Assembly: GCA_000503195.1 (NCBI GenBank)
Contig: AYSC01000018.1
Coordinates: 1-64,000 of the forward strand
From: Blastomonas sp. CACIA14H2
Lineage (GTDB): Bacteria; Pseudomonadota; Alphaproteobacteria; Sphingomonadales; Sphingomonadaceae
DNA: 64,000 nucleotides
Direction: 5' to 3'
Position numbers and translations under genes: made by a program. Every line of letters starts with the position of its first letter. Within the stretch, counting starts at the first letter, position 1. Of the stretch, positions 1 through 8,139 are shown piece after piece. The notes under the pieces are model-generated. The model was not told the DNA's origin and ran no database searches. It was given only the letters and a program-made list of their open reading frames with translations.

Positions 1-626
1 GCACCGACATGCAGCGTCAGCATGGCATGCTCGATCCCGGCTTCGCCAAGTTCTGCCATCAGCCGGTCAGTGAAATGGAGCGAGGCCGTGGGCGCGGCGA
101 CCGCGCCGTCCTTCTGCGCAAACCGGGTCTGGTAATCCTCGCGATCGGCCTCGTCGATGGCGCGCTTGCTGGCGATATAGGGCGGCAGCGGCATCGTGCC
201 CGCGCGCTCGAGCAGCAGTTCGACCGGTTCGTCGCCCTGAAAGGCGAAGACGATCGAGCCGTCGTCGGCCTTGCTTTCGACATCGGCCATCACGCCCGCG
301 CCGAAATGCACGACATCGCCCTCGCGCAGCCTTTTGGCGTTGCGCACGAAGGCCTGCCAGCGGCGCAGGTCGATGCGCTTGTGCAGCGTCGCGCCGATCC
401 GCGCCTCGCCGCCGAGCTTGACGCCTTCGAGCTGCGCGGGGATGACGCGGGTGTCGTTGAACACCAGGCAGTCTCCGGGGCTGAGCAGGCGCGGCAGGTC
501 GCGCACCGTCGCGTCGGCCATCGCGCGCCCCTGCACGTGCAGCATCCTGGCCGCATCGCGCGGGCGCACCGGGCGCAGCGCTATGCGTTCCTGGGGAAGG
601 TCGAAATCGAATTCGTCAACGCGCAT
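1..626 (-). CDS. queA: S-adenosylmethionine:tRNA ribosyltransferase-isomerase, partial (C-terminus beyond window)
   Basis: QueA transfers and isomerises the ribosyl part of SAM onto preQ1 at the wobble position of tRNAs with GUN anticodons, making epoxyqueuosine. Reading minus from the ATG at 626 gives MRVDEFDFDLPQERIA, followed by a region with NDTRVIPAQLEG and KDGAVAAPTASLHF, all hallmark QueA segments. About 208 residues are present; the rest of the roughly 340-residue protein runs off the left edge. It is the last gene seen in a minus-strand block with coaD and a cyclophilin, an arrangement common in sphingomonads, where tgt usually follows. Identification is firm; only the missing 3' part is unknown. 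Confidence 0.93.
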   Translation of the reverse strand, partial: MRVDEFDFDLPQERIALRPVRPRDAARMLHVQGRAMADATVRDLPRLLSPGDCLVFNDTRVIPAQLEGVKLGGEARIGATLHKRIDLRRWQAFVRNAKRLREGDVVHFGAGVMADVESKADDGSIVFAFQGDEPVELLLERAGTMPLPPYIASKRAIDEADREDYQTRFAQKDGAVAAPTASLHFTDRLMAELGEAGIEHAMLTLHVG

Positions 627-705
627 CGTCGGGTGCAATCGCTCCAGCAAGATCCGTGACCCTCCGCGCAGGCAGGGGCCCCGCTCTCTGTTCACCGTCA
701 GGTGC

Positions 706-736
706 CAAGCGGGATTTCCGCTTTCGCGGGAATGGC
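706..736. repeat. Single arm of palindromic intergenic repeat (type B)
   Basis: The stretch contains GCGGGATTTCCGC followed by TTTCGCGGGAATGGCG, closely related to the paired palindromes at 29459, 38142 and 50079. Here only one arm is present. It lies between the end of the cyclophilin gene and the start of queA. Confidence 0.5.
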
Positions 737-765
737 GTTGGATTGCAAGATTGCCGGGGAAGCGA

Positions 766-1758
766 TCAGTTGCTGATCGGCGCGTTGAGGTCGTCGACGG
801 TGATCGCGCGCTCGGCGGGCTGGGCCTGCGCCGCATAATTCGGCTCGGGCTTGTTCTGCGACTTGAGCGAGGCCTGCAGGATACGCGCCGGGCTGCTCGG
901 CGGCTCGCCGCGCGGCACCGCGTCGACATATTGCATGCCCGAGATCACGCGGCCGAAATTGGTATAGCTGTTGTCGAGCGAGAAGCGCGGATAGAAGACA
1001 ATGAAGAACTGGCTGTTGGCGCTGTTCGGGTCCTGCGCGCGCGCCATCGACACGCTGCCGCGCAGATGCGGGAACTTGTTGAACTCGGCCGCGACATCGG
1101 GAAGGTCCGATCCTCCGGTACCGGTGCCCGTGGGATCGCCGGTCTGCGCCATGAAGCCCTCGATCACGCGGTGGAAGATGATGCCGTCGTAAAAGCCCTG
1201 ACGGGTCAGCGTCTTGATCCGCTCGACATGGTTGGGCGCGATTTCGGGATAAAGCTGGATGGTGACGCGGCCGCCGGTCGACAGGTCGAGATACAGGATA
1301 TTGTCGGGATCGGCCTTGTCGGGCGTCGGCACCAGCGGGGCGGCCATCACGGATGCGTCGGCGGCGTTGCTGTCGCGCTGTTCGAGGGCATCCTTTTCGG
1401 CATTGCGCGCGGCCTTGCGGGCTTCCTTGTTCTTCGCCTCAGAAGCTTCCTCCTCGGCTTCGGCTGCCTCGCGAGCCGCCTTTTCGGCAGCCTTGGCCTT
1501 CTTGTCCTCTTCCTTCTGCGCCTGCTTCTCGGCCTTTTCGGCCTCTTCCTGCTGCTGCTTGCGGACCTTGGCGGCTTCCTTCTCGGCCTCGCGCGCGGCG
1601 CGGGCAGCGGCCCGGTCGGCCTCGATCTGCGATTGGTCGGTCGGCGCCGTATCCTGCGCCTGGACAGCGATCGGCGCGAGCAGCATCGGGATGAACGACA
1701 GGGCAGCAAGCGATTTCAAGATATTGGGCATATAACCGGGCATTCCTGTTCCATTCAT
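766..1758 (-). CDS. Exported cyclophilin-type peptidyl-prolyl cis-trans isomerase with long charged N-terminal region
   Basis: This protein probably catalyses proline isomerisation during folding of exported proteins. A signal peptide is visible (MPNILKSLAALSFIPMLL, then cleavage near VQA-Q). Next come about 80 residues made mostly of Ala, Glu, Lys and Arg, predicted to be a helix or coiled coil. The cyclophilin domain fills the C-terminal half, with GFYDGIIFHRVIEGFMAQTGD and NSANSQFFI-like segments. It follows coaD by 102 bp on the same strand. The start is uncertain: in-frame ATGs at 1758, 1743 and 1731 are all possible, and 1731 fits the signal peptide best. The charged spacer is longer than in ordinary bacterial cyclophilins. 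Confidence 0.85.
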   Translation of the reverse strand: MNGTGMPGYMPNILKSLAALSFIPMLLAPIAVQAQDTAPTDQSQIEADRAAARAAREAEKEAAKVRKQQQEEAEKAEKQAQKEEDKKAKAAEKAAREAAEAEEEASEAKNKEARKAARNAEKDALEQRDSNAADASVMAAPLVPTPDKADPDNILYLDLSTGGRVTIQLYPEIAPNHVERIKTLTRQGFYDGIIFHRVIEGFMAQTGDPTGTGTGGSDLPDVAAEFNKFPHLRGSVSMARAQDPNSANSQFFIVFYPRFSLDNSYTNFGRVISGMQYVDAVPRGEPPSSPARILQASLKSQNKPEPNYAAQAQPAERAITVDDLNAPISN

Positions 1759-1860
1759 CCGGGGTGGCGTGGGCCAGCCTGCCCCATTTCGGGCACGGCT
1801 ATAGCCAAAGCATCTGAGCCTGTCATGAATGAACTTGGGTGCCGCGCGCTGTGCGCTCGC

Positions 1861-2361
1861 TCACCCTTTCAGACCCGTTTCGCGCACGCGCTTCTCGACA
1901 TCGATCCGCACCGCATCGGTGACGAAACGGTGGATTGCGCCGCCATAGAGCGCGATTTCCTTGACCAGCCGCGAGGCGATCGGCTGCAGCGCGACATCGG
2001 CCATCAGGAACACGGTCTCGATCCGGTCGTTGAGCTGGCGGTTCATGCCGGTGAGCTGATATTCATATTCGAAATCGGTGACGCCGCGGATGCCGCGAAT
2101 GACAACGGACGCGCCCTGGGCCTCGGCAAAGTCCATCAGCAGCGAGCTGAACCCGACCACGGTGATGTTGGCGTCCCTGATCTCGGCGACCTCGCGACGG
2201 ACCATTTCCATGCGTTCTTCGTCCGAGAACATCGGGCTCTTGGCGATATTGGTGGTGACGCCGACGATCAGGTGATCGACCAGCTGGGCCCCGCGCTGGA
2301 TGATGTCCATATGCCCCAGCGTGATGGGATCGAACGTCCCGGGATAAACGCCAATCCGCAT
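1861..2361 (-). CDS. coaD: Phosphopantetheine adenylyltransferase
   Basis: CoaD adds AMP to 4'-phosphopantetheine to give dephospho-CoA, the penultimate step of coenzyme A synthesis, in the cytosol. The 166-residue length is typical. The nucleotidyltransferase T/HxGH signature is seen at the N-terminus as GTFDPITLGHMDII, and the C-terminal half carries the RGIRGVTDFEYE segment and a degenerate SS..VKEIA region (IASRLVKEIA). It lies 33 bp downstream of the polyprenyl synthase gene and upstream of the cyclophilin gene on the minus strand, so the block is probably co-transcribed. Confidence 0.95.
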   Translation of the reverse strand: MRIGVYPGTFDPITLGHMDIIQRGAQLVDHLIVGVTTNIAKSPMFSDEERMEMVRREVAEIRDANITVVGFSSLLMDFAEAQGASVVIRGIRGVTDFEYEYQLTGMNRQLNDRIETVFLMADVALQPIASRLVKEIALYGGAIHRFVTDAVRIDVEKRVRETGLKG

Positions 2362-2394
2362 GATCTTCTTCCCCTTGTGATGCCGCTTTTGCGG

Positions 2395-3300
2395 TCAGTT
2401 GTCGCGCTCGACAATATAGCGCGCCAGCGCGCGCAGCAGGTCCGCCTCGCGCCCATGGCTGGCGAGATGGCCGATCGCCTGATCCACGAGGAAGAACGCC
2501 TGTTCGCGCGCGCGCTCGAGCCCCAGCAGCGACAGGAAGGTCTCCTTGCCCGCCGCTGCGTCCTTGTGCAGCGCCTTGCCGGCCTTGGCCTCGTCGCCCG
2601 TCTCGTCCATGATGTCGTCGGCGATCTGGAAGGCGAGGCCGATATCGCGGGCATAGGCACGCAAGGGGTTGCGCCCCTCGACCGGCACATTGCCCAGGAT
2701 CGCGCCCATTTCCACCGAAGCGGCGATCAGCGCCCCGGTCTTGAGCCGCTGCAGCTTGGTGACGGTCGGCAGGTCGAACTTCGCCTTTTCTGCCTCCAGG
2801 TCCATCATCTGCCCGCCGGCCATGCCATTGGGGCCGCTCGCCTCGGCCAGGGTGTAGATCAGCTCGGAGCGGATGAACGGATCGGGGTGCGACTGCGGCC
2901 CGGCAAGAATCTCGAACGCAAGCGCATGCAGCGAATCGCCTGCGAGCACCGCCACAGCATCGTTGAACGCCTTGTGCACCGTGGGCTTGCCGCGGCGCAT
3001 GTCGTCATTGTCCATGCAGGGCATGTCGTCATGGATCAGCGAATAGACGTGGATCGCCTCGACCGCGCAGGCGACGCGCACGGCCAGGCCGCGATCGACA
3101 TTGAACATCGCCGCCGTCGCGGTCAGCAGCAGCGGACGCACACGCTTGCCGCCACCGATCGCGGCATGGCGCATCGCCTCATAGAGTACTGCGCGCGGAT
3201 CGTCGGGCACGGCCAGCAGCGCATCGAAACATGCATCGACATCGGCGGAAATCTGGCGGAAGGCATCGGCCAGCGCGGTGTCGCTGATGGCGGTGGTCAT
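2395..3300 (-). CDS. ispA: Short-chain polyprenyl diphosphate synthase (farnesyl diphosphate synthase type)
   Basis: The enzyme condenses isopentenyl diphosphate with allylic diphosphates to make C15 (possibly C20) prenyl diphosphate for quinones, carotenoids and undecaprenyl phosphate. The first aspartate-rich motif is DDMPCMDNDDMRRG near residue 90, and the second is QIADDIMDETGD near residue 230. The two extra residues in the first motif are typical of bacterial IspA. Length (301 residues) fits. It lies 63 bp downstream of xseB, the usual xseB-ispA pairing. A dxs gene, often next in this cluster, is absent here. Chain length is inferred from family resemblance only. Confidence 0.92.
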   Translation of the reverse strand: MTTAISDTALADAFRQISADVDACFDALLAVPDDPRAVLYEAMRHAAIGGGKRVRPLLLTATAAMFNVDRGLAVRVACAVEAIHVYSLIHDDMPCMDNDDMRRGKPTVHKAFNDAVAVLAGDSLHALAFEILAGPQSHPDPFIRSELIYTLAEASGPNGMAGGQMMDLEAEKAKFDLPTVTKLQRLKTGALIAASVEMGAILGNVPVEGRNPLRAYARDIGLAFQIADDIMDETGDEAKAGKALHKDAAAGKETFLSLLGLERAREQAFFLVDQAIGHLASHGREADLLRALARYIVERDN

Positions 3301-3363
3301 GGCTGTCGCTCCCCTGCCCCGGTCTGCCCGCCGGTTTGATTATCTGCGCGCATCGGCCAGCCG

Positions 3364-3612
3364 TCAGCCCGCATCGAACGGGGTCGTGCCCGCCGCCTGG
3401 CCATCGGCCCCGACGCGAATCTTCTCGATCCGCGCCTGCGCCGCGTCGAGCCGCTTCTGGCAATGGCCGCGCAGCAGATCGCCGCGCTCGTAAAGGCTGA
3501 TCGACGCATCGAGCGGCACGTCGCCCGATTCCAGCTGGCGGACGATGACCTCCAGCTCCTTCAGGGCATCTTCGAACGACAGATCGGCAGGAATGGCTTG
3601 GGCTTCACTCAT
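3364..3612 (-). CDS. xseB: Exodeoxyribonuclease VII small subunit
   Basis: XseB is the small subunit of exonuclease VII, which degrades single-stranded DNA to oligonucleotides together with the large subunit XseA (not in this window). The 82-residue product begins MSEAQAIPADLSFEDALKEL and continues with the conserved LEVIVRQLESGDVPLDASIS and LYERGDLLRGHCQKRL segments. The ATG at 3612 is chosen because homology begins there; the reading frame stays open to 3648. It heads the minus-strand block leading into ispA. Confidence 0.9.
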   Translation of the reverse strand: MSEAQAIPADLSFEDALKELEVIVRQLESGDVPLDASISLYERGDLLRGHCQKRLDAAQARIEKIRVGADGQAAGTTPFDAG

Positions 3613-3813
3613 GCGCACAGCTTTGACCGCTGGCCTGCGCCCGGTCAAGGCGGTTGCGAACCTGCGCCCGTGCCGCCGGTCACCGGTTGCTGATGTTGCA
3701 ACTGCGAAAGCCGTAATTGCATTTGCCAGTTAAGCGGCGCTTGGACATGCTGCACCGCACAATAACAGAGGATGATGACGGCAGTTCAATTCCTCAGAAC
3801 AGGGAACCCCATC

Positions 3814-4110
3814 ATGAAAAAGCTCAGCCTTCTCGCCCTTCCGCTGACCCTGCTGGCACTGCCTGCCGCTGCCCAGACCGCCCAGCCCGAACAGGTCACG
3901 TTCGAACATGACGGCGACCGTTACGTCTATACCGTCAAGATGGTCGGCGACACCAAGATCATCGATGGCACCGAAACCCGCTCGGGCAAGCGCTTCAATC
4001 TGCGCGTGTCGGACAAGCGCGTCACCGGTACCGTGGGAGACAGCGAGGTGCGCTTCAAGCGCAGCGACGTCACCCCGCTGGCCCGCACGGACATCACCAG
4101 CGATCGCTGA
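3814..4110 (+). CDS. Small exported protein of unknown function
   Basis: The product has 98 residues. A clear signal peptide (MKKLSLLALPLTLLALPAAA, then QTAQ) is followed by about 75 polar residues rich in charged and beta-prone segments (DRYVYTVKMVGDTKIIDG, FNLRVSDKRVTGTVG), so it is probably a small periplasmic beta protein. There are no cysteines and no recognisable catalytic motif. The ATG at 3814 is chosen over upstream in-frame ATGs because the signal peptide starts there. It stands between the divergent xseB block and purL and is followed by a hairpin. No function can be assigned. Confidence 0.7.
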   Translation: MKKLSLLALPLTLLALPAAAQTAQPEQVTFEHDGDRYVYTVKMVGDTKIIDGTETRSGKRFNLRVSDKRVTGTVGDSEVRFKRSDVTPLARTDITSDR

Positions 4111-4120
4111 CAGCGGACGG

Positions 4121-4148
4121 GCGGGTTCGCAGGACATGGCGGACCCGC
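4121..4148 (+). terminator. Possible hairpin terminator after the small exported-protein gene
   Basis: Ten-base arms GCGGGTTCGC and GCGGACCCGC pair with one G-T pair around an eight-base loop, starting 10 bp after the stop codon. No T-run follows, so it would be a weak or non-canonical terminator, or simply an mRNA-stabilising 3' hairpin. Confidence 0.35.
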
Positions 4149-4230
4149 CCCCGACGCCCAGGCGCGGCATCGATTTTCCGCGCATTCTCCCCCTTCCTTC
4201 TGCGCGCACCTGCGCGTAAAGCGCGGGGCC

Positions 4231-6456
4231 ATGAGCGACACTCTTGCACCGCCCGCAGGCACCATCACCCCGGAAATCGTGGCCGAACATGGCCTGAAGC
4301 CGGACGAATATCAGCGCATCCTGGCCGCGCTGGGGCGCGAGCCCAATCTGGTGGAGCTGGGCATCTTCTCGGTCATGTGGTCCGAGCATTGCAGCTACAA
4401 GAGCTCGCGCGTGCATCTGAAGACGCTGCCGACCACCGGCCCACAGGTCATCTGCGGCCCCGGCGAGAATGCGGGCGTGGTCGATATCGGCCCCGGCCCC
4501 GACGGCAAGCCGCTCGCCGCCATCTTCAAGATGGAGAGCCACAACCACCCGAGCTATATCGAGCCCTATCAGGGCGCGGCCACGGGTGTTGGCGGCATCC
4601 TGCGCGACGTGTTCACCATGGGCGCGCGGCCGGTCGCGCTGATGAACGCGCTGCGTTTCGGTCGTCCCGACCACCCCAAGATGAAGCATCTGGTACAGGG
4701 CGTGGTCGCAGGGATTGGCGGATACGGCAATTGCGTCGGGGTGCCGACCGTGGGCGGCGAGACCAATTTCGACCCGGCCTATGACGGCAACATCCTGGTC
4801 AACGCGATGGCGGTGGGCATCGCCGAGCAGGACAAGATCTTCTATTCCGCCGCTTCCGGCCCCGGCAACTCGATCGTCTATGTCGGATCGAAGACCGGCC
4901 GCGACGGCATCCACGGCGCGACCATGGCCTCGGCCGAGTTCGGCGAGGACAGCGAGGAAAAGCGCCCCACCGTGCAGGTCGGCGACCCGTTCACCGAAAA
5001 GCTGCTGATCGAGGCGTGCCTCGAACTGATGGCGTCGGATGCGATCGTCGCGATCCAGGACATGGGGGCTGCGGGCCTCACGTCCTCCAGCGTCGAGATG
5101 GCGAGCAAGGGCGGCGTCGGCATCGAGCTCATCCTCGACAATGTGCCCCAGCGCGAAACCAACATGACCGCGTACGAGATGATGCTGTCGGAAAGCCAGG
5201 AGCGCATGCTCATGGTCTTGAAGCCCGGCCGTGAGGATTTCGCCGAGGCGATCTTCCGCAAATGGGAGCTCGACTTTGCGGTCATCGGCCATGTCACCGA
5301 GACCGGCCATATGGTGCTCAAGCACAAGGGCGAGACGGTGTGCGACATCCCGCTCGCCCCGCTGGCCGACGATGCGCCGAGCTATAACCGGCCCTATGTC
5401 ACCACCCCGCCGCCCGCGCCGCTGAACGCCGTGCCCGCCAGCAGCGATCTGGCCGCAGACCTCACCGCGCTGATGGCCTCACCCGCGCTCGCCAGCCGGA
5501 GCTGGATCTGGCAGCAATACGATCACATGGTGATGGCCGACACGGTGCAGATTCCCGGCGGCGATGCCGGCGTCATCCGCATCCACGGCACCAATCGCGG
5601 CCTTGCCGTCACCACCGACTGCACCCCGCGCTATTGCTTCGCCGATCCGTTCGAGGGCGGCAAGCAGGCGATCGCCGAATGCTATCGCAACCTGGTCAGC
5701 ACCGGCGCGAAGCCGCTGGCGACCACCGATTGCATGAACTTCGGCAATCCCGAGCGGCCCGAGATCATGGGTCAGTTCGTCGGCTGTATCGAGGGCATGG
5801 GCAAGGCGTGCAAGGCGCTCGACATGCCGATCGTCAGCGGCAATGTGAGCCTGTACAACGAGACCACGGGTCCCGACGGCGTTGCCCGCGCGATCCTGCC
5901 GACGCCCGCGATCGGCGCGATCGGGCTGATCGAGGATCTGGGCCAGATGATGACGCTGGCGTTCAAGGCGGCGGGTGAAACCATCATCGTGATCGGCGGC
6001 AACGGTACCGCAGAACTCGGCCAGTCGCTCTGGCTCGACGTGCTGCACGGCCGCCGCGAGGGCGCGCCGCCGCAGGTGGACCTCAAGGGCGAGCTGGAAT
6101 CGGGCGGCGTCATCGCGTCGCTGATCGCCGGCGGCAAGGTCAGCGCGGTGCATGACATTTCGGACGGCGGCCTCGCGGTCGCGGTCGCCGAGATGGCGCT
6201 GGCATCGGGCATCGGCGCGGCATTCTCGGCCGAGGGCGATGCGGGCTTCTGGTTCGGCGAAGGCCAGGCACGCTATGTCGTGACGACGAGCGATAGCGCT
6301 GCGGTGATCGCAGCGGCCGAGGCTGCGGGCGTGCGCGCGCAGGTCATCGGCACAACTGGCGGCGATGCCGTGGCGTTTGCGTCTGGGGCCAGCGTTTCGG
6401 TTGCGGAACTGCGCGAAGCCAATCTGGCGTTTTTCCGGGAATGGATGGAAGGCTGA
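4231..6456 (+). CDS. purL: Phosphoribosylformylglycinamidine synthase subunit PurL
   Basis: PurL uses ATP and ammonia to convert FGAR to FGAM in de novo purine synthesis. In the three-component bacterial enzyme it works with PurQ (glutaminase) and PurS, neither of which is in this window. The 741-residue length matches small-type PurL. Conserved segments include [20 protein letters not shown] near residue 50, [20 protein letters not shown] near 105 (ATP/Mg site), [20 protein letters not shown], and [17 protein letters not shown] near 640. The start ATG is 120 bp after the preceding gene. A repeat element follows the stop, so it is probably not in an operon with the next gene. Confidence 0.97.
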   Translation: MSDTLAPPAGTITPEIVAEHGLKPDEYQRILAALGREPNLVELGIFSVMWSEHCSYKSSRVHLKTLPTTGPQVICGPGENAGVVDIGPGPDGKPLAAIFKMESHNHPSYIEPYQGAATGVGGILRDVFTMGARPVALMNALRFGRPDHPKMKHLVQGVVAGIGGYGNCVGVPTVGGETNFDPAYDGNILVNAMAVGIAEQDKIFYSAASGPGNSIVYVGSKTGRDGIHGATMASAEFGEDSEEKRPTVQVGDPFTEKLLIEACLELMASDAIVAIQDMGAAGLTSSSVEMASKGGVGIELILDNVPQRETNMTAYEMMLSESQERMLMVLKPGREDFAEAIFRKWELDFAVIGHVTETGHMVLKHKGETVCDIPLAPLADDAPSYNRPYVTTPPPAPLNAVPASSDLAADLTALMASPALASRSWIWQQYDHMVMADTVQIPGGDAGVIRIHGTNRGLAVTTDCTPRYCFADPFEGGKQAIAECYRNLVSTGAKPLATTDCMNFGNPERPEIMGQFVGCIEGMGKACKALDMPIVSGNVSLYNETTGPDGVARAILPTPAIGAIGLIEDLGQMMTLAFKAAGETIIVIGGNGTAELGQSLWLDVLHGRREGAPPQVDLKGELESGGVIASLIAGGKVSAVHDISDGGLAVAVAEMALASGIGAAFSAEGDAGFWFGEGQARYVVTTSDSAAVIAAAEAAGVRAQVIGTTGGDAVAFASGASVSVAELREANLAFFREWMEG

Positions 6457-6465
6457 GTTAGTTCA

Positions 6466-6642
6466 ACGTCCCTCGACTTCGCTCGGGACAAACGGAAGTT
6501 GGGCGCGTTGGCGCGATTTCCCCTGGTGACCGAGAGACCAGATAGCTCATTGCCGGGAAGTCGCTTCTCATTCCCCGTTTGTCCCGAGCCCTTCGGCTGG
6601 CTGCCAAGCCAGTCGCTCAGGATAAACTCCGTCGAGGGACGT
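6466..6642. repeat. Composite inverted repeat element (type A)
   Basis: Outer 12-bp perfect inverted repeats ACGTCCCTCGAC (6466-6477) and GTCGAGGGACGT (6631-6642) bound the element. Inside, GCTCGGGACAAACGG (6481-6495) is repeated as its exact reverse complement at 6575-6589. The left end is nearly identical to the element at 12068. It fills the gap between purL and the DUF3052 gene and contains no convincing gene. Confidence 0.7.
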
Positions 6643-6690
6643 GTGCGCCAAAGCCCGAGTAAAGCGCCTGCCAGCAAAGGGAGCCGACCA

Positions 6691-7098
6691 ATGACCACAG
6701 GCTATTCCGGCACCCCCCTCGCCCGCAAGCTGGGGCTGAAGCCCGGAATGCGCGTGTGGTTCGATGGCATGCCCGATACCGTGCGGGCCGAGATCGCTGC
6801 CGAGGTCGAGGCGCTGGAGCCGGTTGACGATCCCGGCCAAGGCTTTGCCGCCGCGCACCTGTTCACCACCGAGCGCGCGGTGCTGGAACGCGAACTGGTG
6901 CGGCTGATGGTCAGCATGGACCGTGACGGCATGATCTGGGTCAGCTGGCCGAAAAAGGCGGCGAAGATGGATACTGACATTACCGAGGACGTTATCCGCA
7001 GCGTGGCCCTGCCGATGGGGCTGGTCGATGTGAAGGTTTGCGCGGTCGATGCGATCTGGTCGGGGCTCAAGCTGGTAATCCGCAAGGAATTGAGATGA
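6691..7098 (+). CDS. DUF3052 family protein
   Basis: The 135-residue product begins MTTGYSGTPLARKLGLKPGM, the typical DUF3052 N-terminus, and ends with the family's WSGLKLVIRK segment. In the middle are MDRDGMIWVSWPKKAAKMDTD and LVDVKVCAVD segments. Family members are small cytosolic proteins without an established biochemical role. The ATG at 6691 is chosen because homology starts there. The stop codon overlaps the start of the S1/P1 nuclease gene (ATGA junction), so the two are translationally coupled; a functional link is not obvious. Confidence 0.8.
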   Translation: MTTGYSGTPLARKLGLKPGMRVWFDGMPDTVRAEIAAEVEALEPVDDPGQGFAAAHLFTTERAVLERELVRLMVSMDRDGMIWVSWPKKAAKMDTDITEDVIRSVALPMGLVDVKVCAVDAIWSGLKLVIRKELR

Positions 7099-7955
7099 CA
7101 CGCCTGATCCGGTTGGTTCTGGTTGCCGCGCTCGCGGTGACGGCATTCGCCGCCCGCCCGGCGCTGGCCTGGGGCGATTACGGGCACCGGGTGATCGCGC
7201 AGATTGCCGAGGCCAATGTCTCGCCCAGGGTGCGCACGCGGATTCGCGCACTGCTCGCGCAGGAAAAGCAGCTGGCGACCCCCGAATGTCCGCTGAGGAC
7301 GATCGAGGATGCCAGCGTCTGGGCCGATTGCATCCGCCGCGACGACCTGCGCTGGGGGTACAGCGCGCCGTGGCATTACGTGAACATTGATATCTGCAAG
7401 CCTTTTGACATCAAGGCCAACTGCCCCAATGGCAGCTGCGTCCCCGCCCAGGTGGCGCGCAACGAGGCACTGCTGGCCGACCGCAAGCTGCCGACGCACG
7501 CCCGGCTCGAGGCGCTGGCCTGGCTCGTCCACACCATGGGCGACATGCACCAGCCGATGCACGCGGGCGATCGCGGCGATCTGGGCGGCAACCGGGTGAG
7601 CGCTTCCTACGGTATTGTCGAGGGGCGGATGAACCTGCACCGGCTGTGGGACGGCCCGATTGCCGAGCGCGCGATCACACAAGGCCTGCCGCTGGTGCGC
7701 GCTTATTCGCCCGAAGAGCGCGCCGCTGTCACGGCAGGCGCTGTCGAGGACTGGGCGCGTGAGGCTTGGGAGCTGTCGCGCAATGTCGCCTATCCCACCG
7801 CGCAGCATGGTCCCGCCTGCGGCCCTGCACTGGGTAAGGACGAGCGCGCGCGGCACAGCGATGCCGATATCGAGGCACTGATCCCGGTGGTGCGCACCCA
7901 GGTGCTGCGCGCGGGCTTGCGGCTTGCCGCCGCGCTCGAGCGCGCGCTCGGATGA
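7095..7955 (+). CDS. Exported S1/P1-type zinc nuclease
   Basis: S1/P1 nucleases are trinuclear-zinc enzymes that cleave single-stranded DNA and RNA and 3'-nucleotides outside the cytoplasm. The 286-residue product has a signal peptide (MTRLIRLVLVAALAVTAFAA) ending ALA, so the mature protein would begin at Trp26 (WGDYGHRV). A free N-terminal Trp is a zinc ligand in this family, which supports the cleavage site. Further ligands are seen in HRV, WHYVNID and HTMGDMHQPMHAGDRGD. It likely scavenges phosphate or nucleotides. It overlaps the DUF3052 gene by four bases. Confidence 0.88.
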   Translation: MTRLIRLVLVAALAVTAFAARPALAWGDYGHRVIAQIAEANVSPRVRTRIRALLAQEKQLATPECPLRTIEDASVWADCIRRDDLRWGYSAPWHYVNIDICKPFDIKANCPNGSCVPAQVARNEALLADRKLPTHARLEALAWLVHTMGDMHQPMHAGDRGDLGGNRVSASYGIVEGRMNLHRLWDGPIAERAITQGLPLVRAYSPEERAAVTAGAVEDWAREAWELSRNVAYPTAQHGPACGPALGKDERARHSDADIEALIPVVRTQVLRAGLRLAAALERALG

Positions 7956-8016
7956 CACGCAACAAAAGTCGCGTTCCCTAACGGCAAATCCCTGTTTCAT
8001 GACGCAGAACCGACAA

Positions 8017-8032
8017 TTGCAATCGTTTGCAA
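8017..8032. promoter_or_regulatory. Palindromic operator-like site upstream of zwf (LacI-type pattern)
   Basis: TTGCAATCGTTTGCAA is a near-perfect 16-bp palindrome centred on CG, with one mismatched pair. This is the general layout of LacI/GalR-family operators (central CG, TGNAA half-sites). It lies 108 bp upstream of the zwf start, in the only sizeable leader of the Entner-Doudoroff operon. No LacI-family gene is in the window, so the regulator is unknown. Confidence 0.5.
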
Positions 8033-8036
8033 AACA

Positions 8037-8052
8037 ATGCATAGCTATACAT
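8037..8052. promoter_or_regulatory. Second palindrome upstream of zwf, possibly overlapping a -10 element
   Basis: ATGCATAGCTATACAT is a 16-bp palindrome with one mismatched pair, four bases from the site at 8017. It includes TATACA, which could act as a -10 box, but no good -35 box lies at the correct distance. A regulator binding here would cover the promoter. Confidence 0.4.
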
Positions 8053-8139
8053 CGGGTTTGACCGGTGGACACCGGCGCGACCCGACCCTAACAGATGACC
8101 CGCTGCGGCTGCGGTCACGAAAAAGGATAGGATTCAAAC

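Noticed and set aside
271-3339. A 1022-residue open frame on the plus strand opposite queA, the cyclophilin gene, coaD and ispA
   Set aside because: It is antisense to four well-recognised genes, its translation is Arg/Gly/His-rich with no domain, and long antisense open frames are expected at this GC content.
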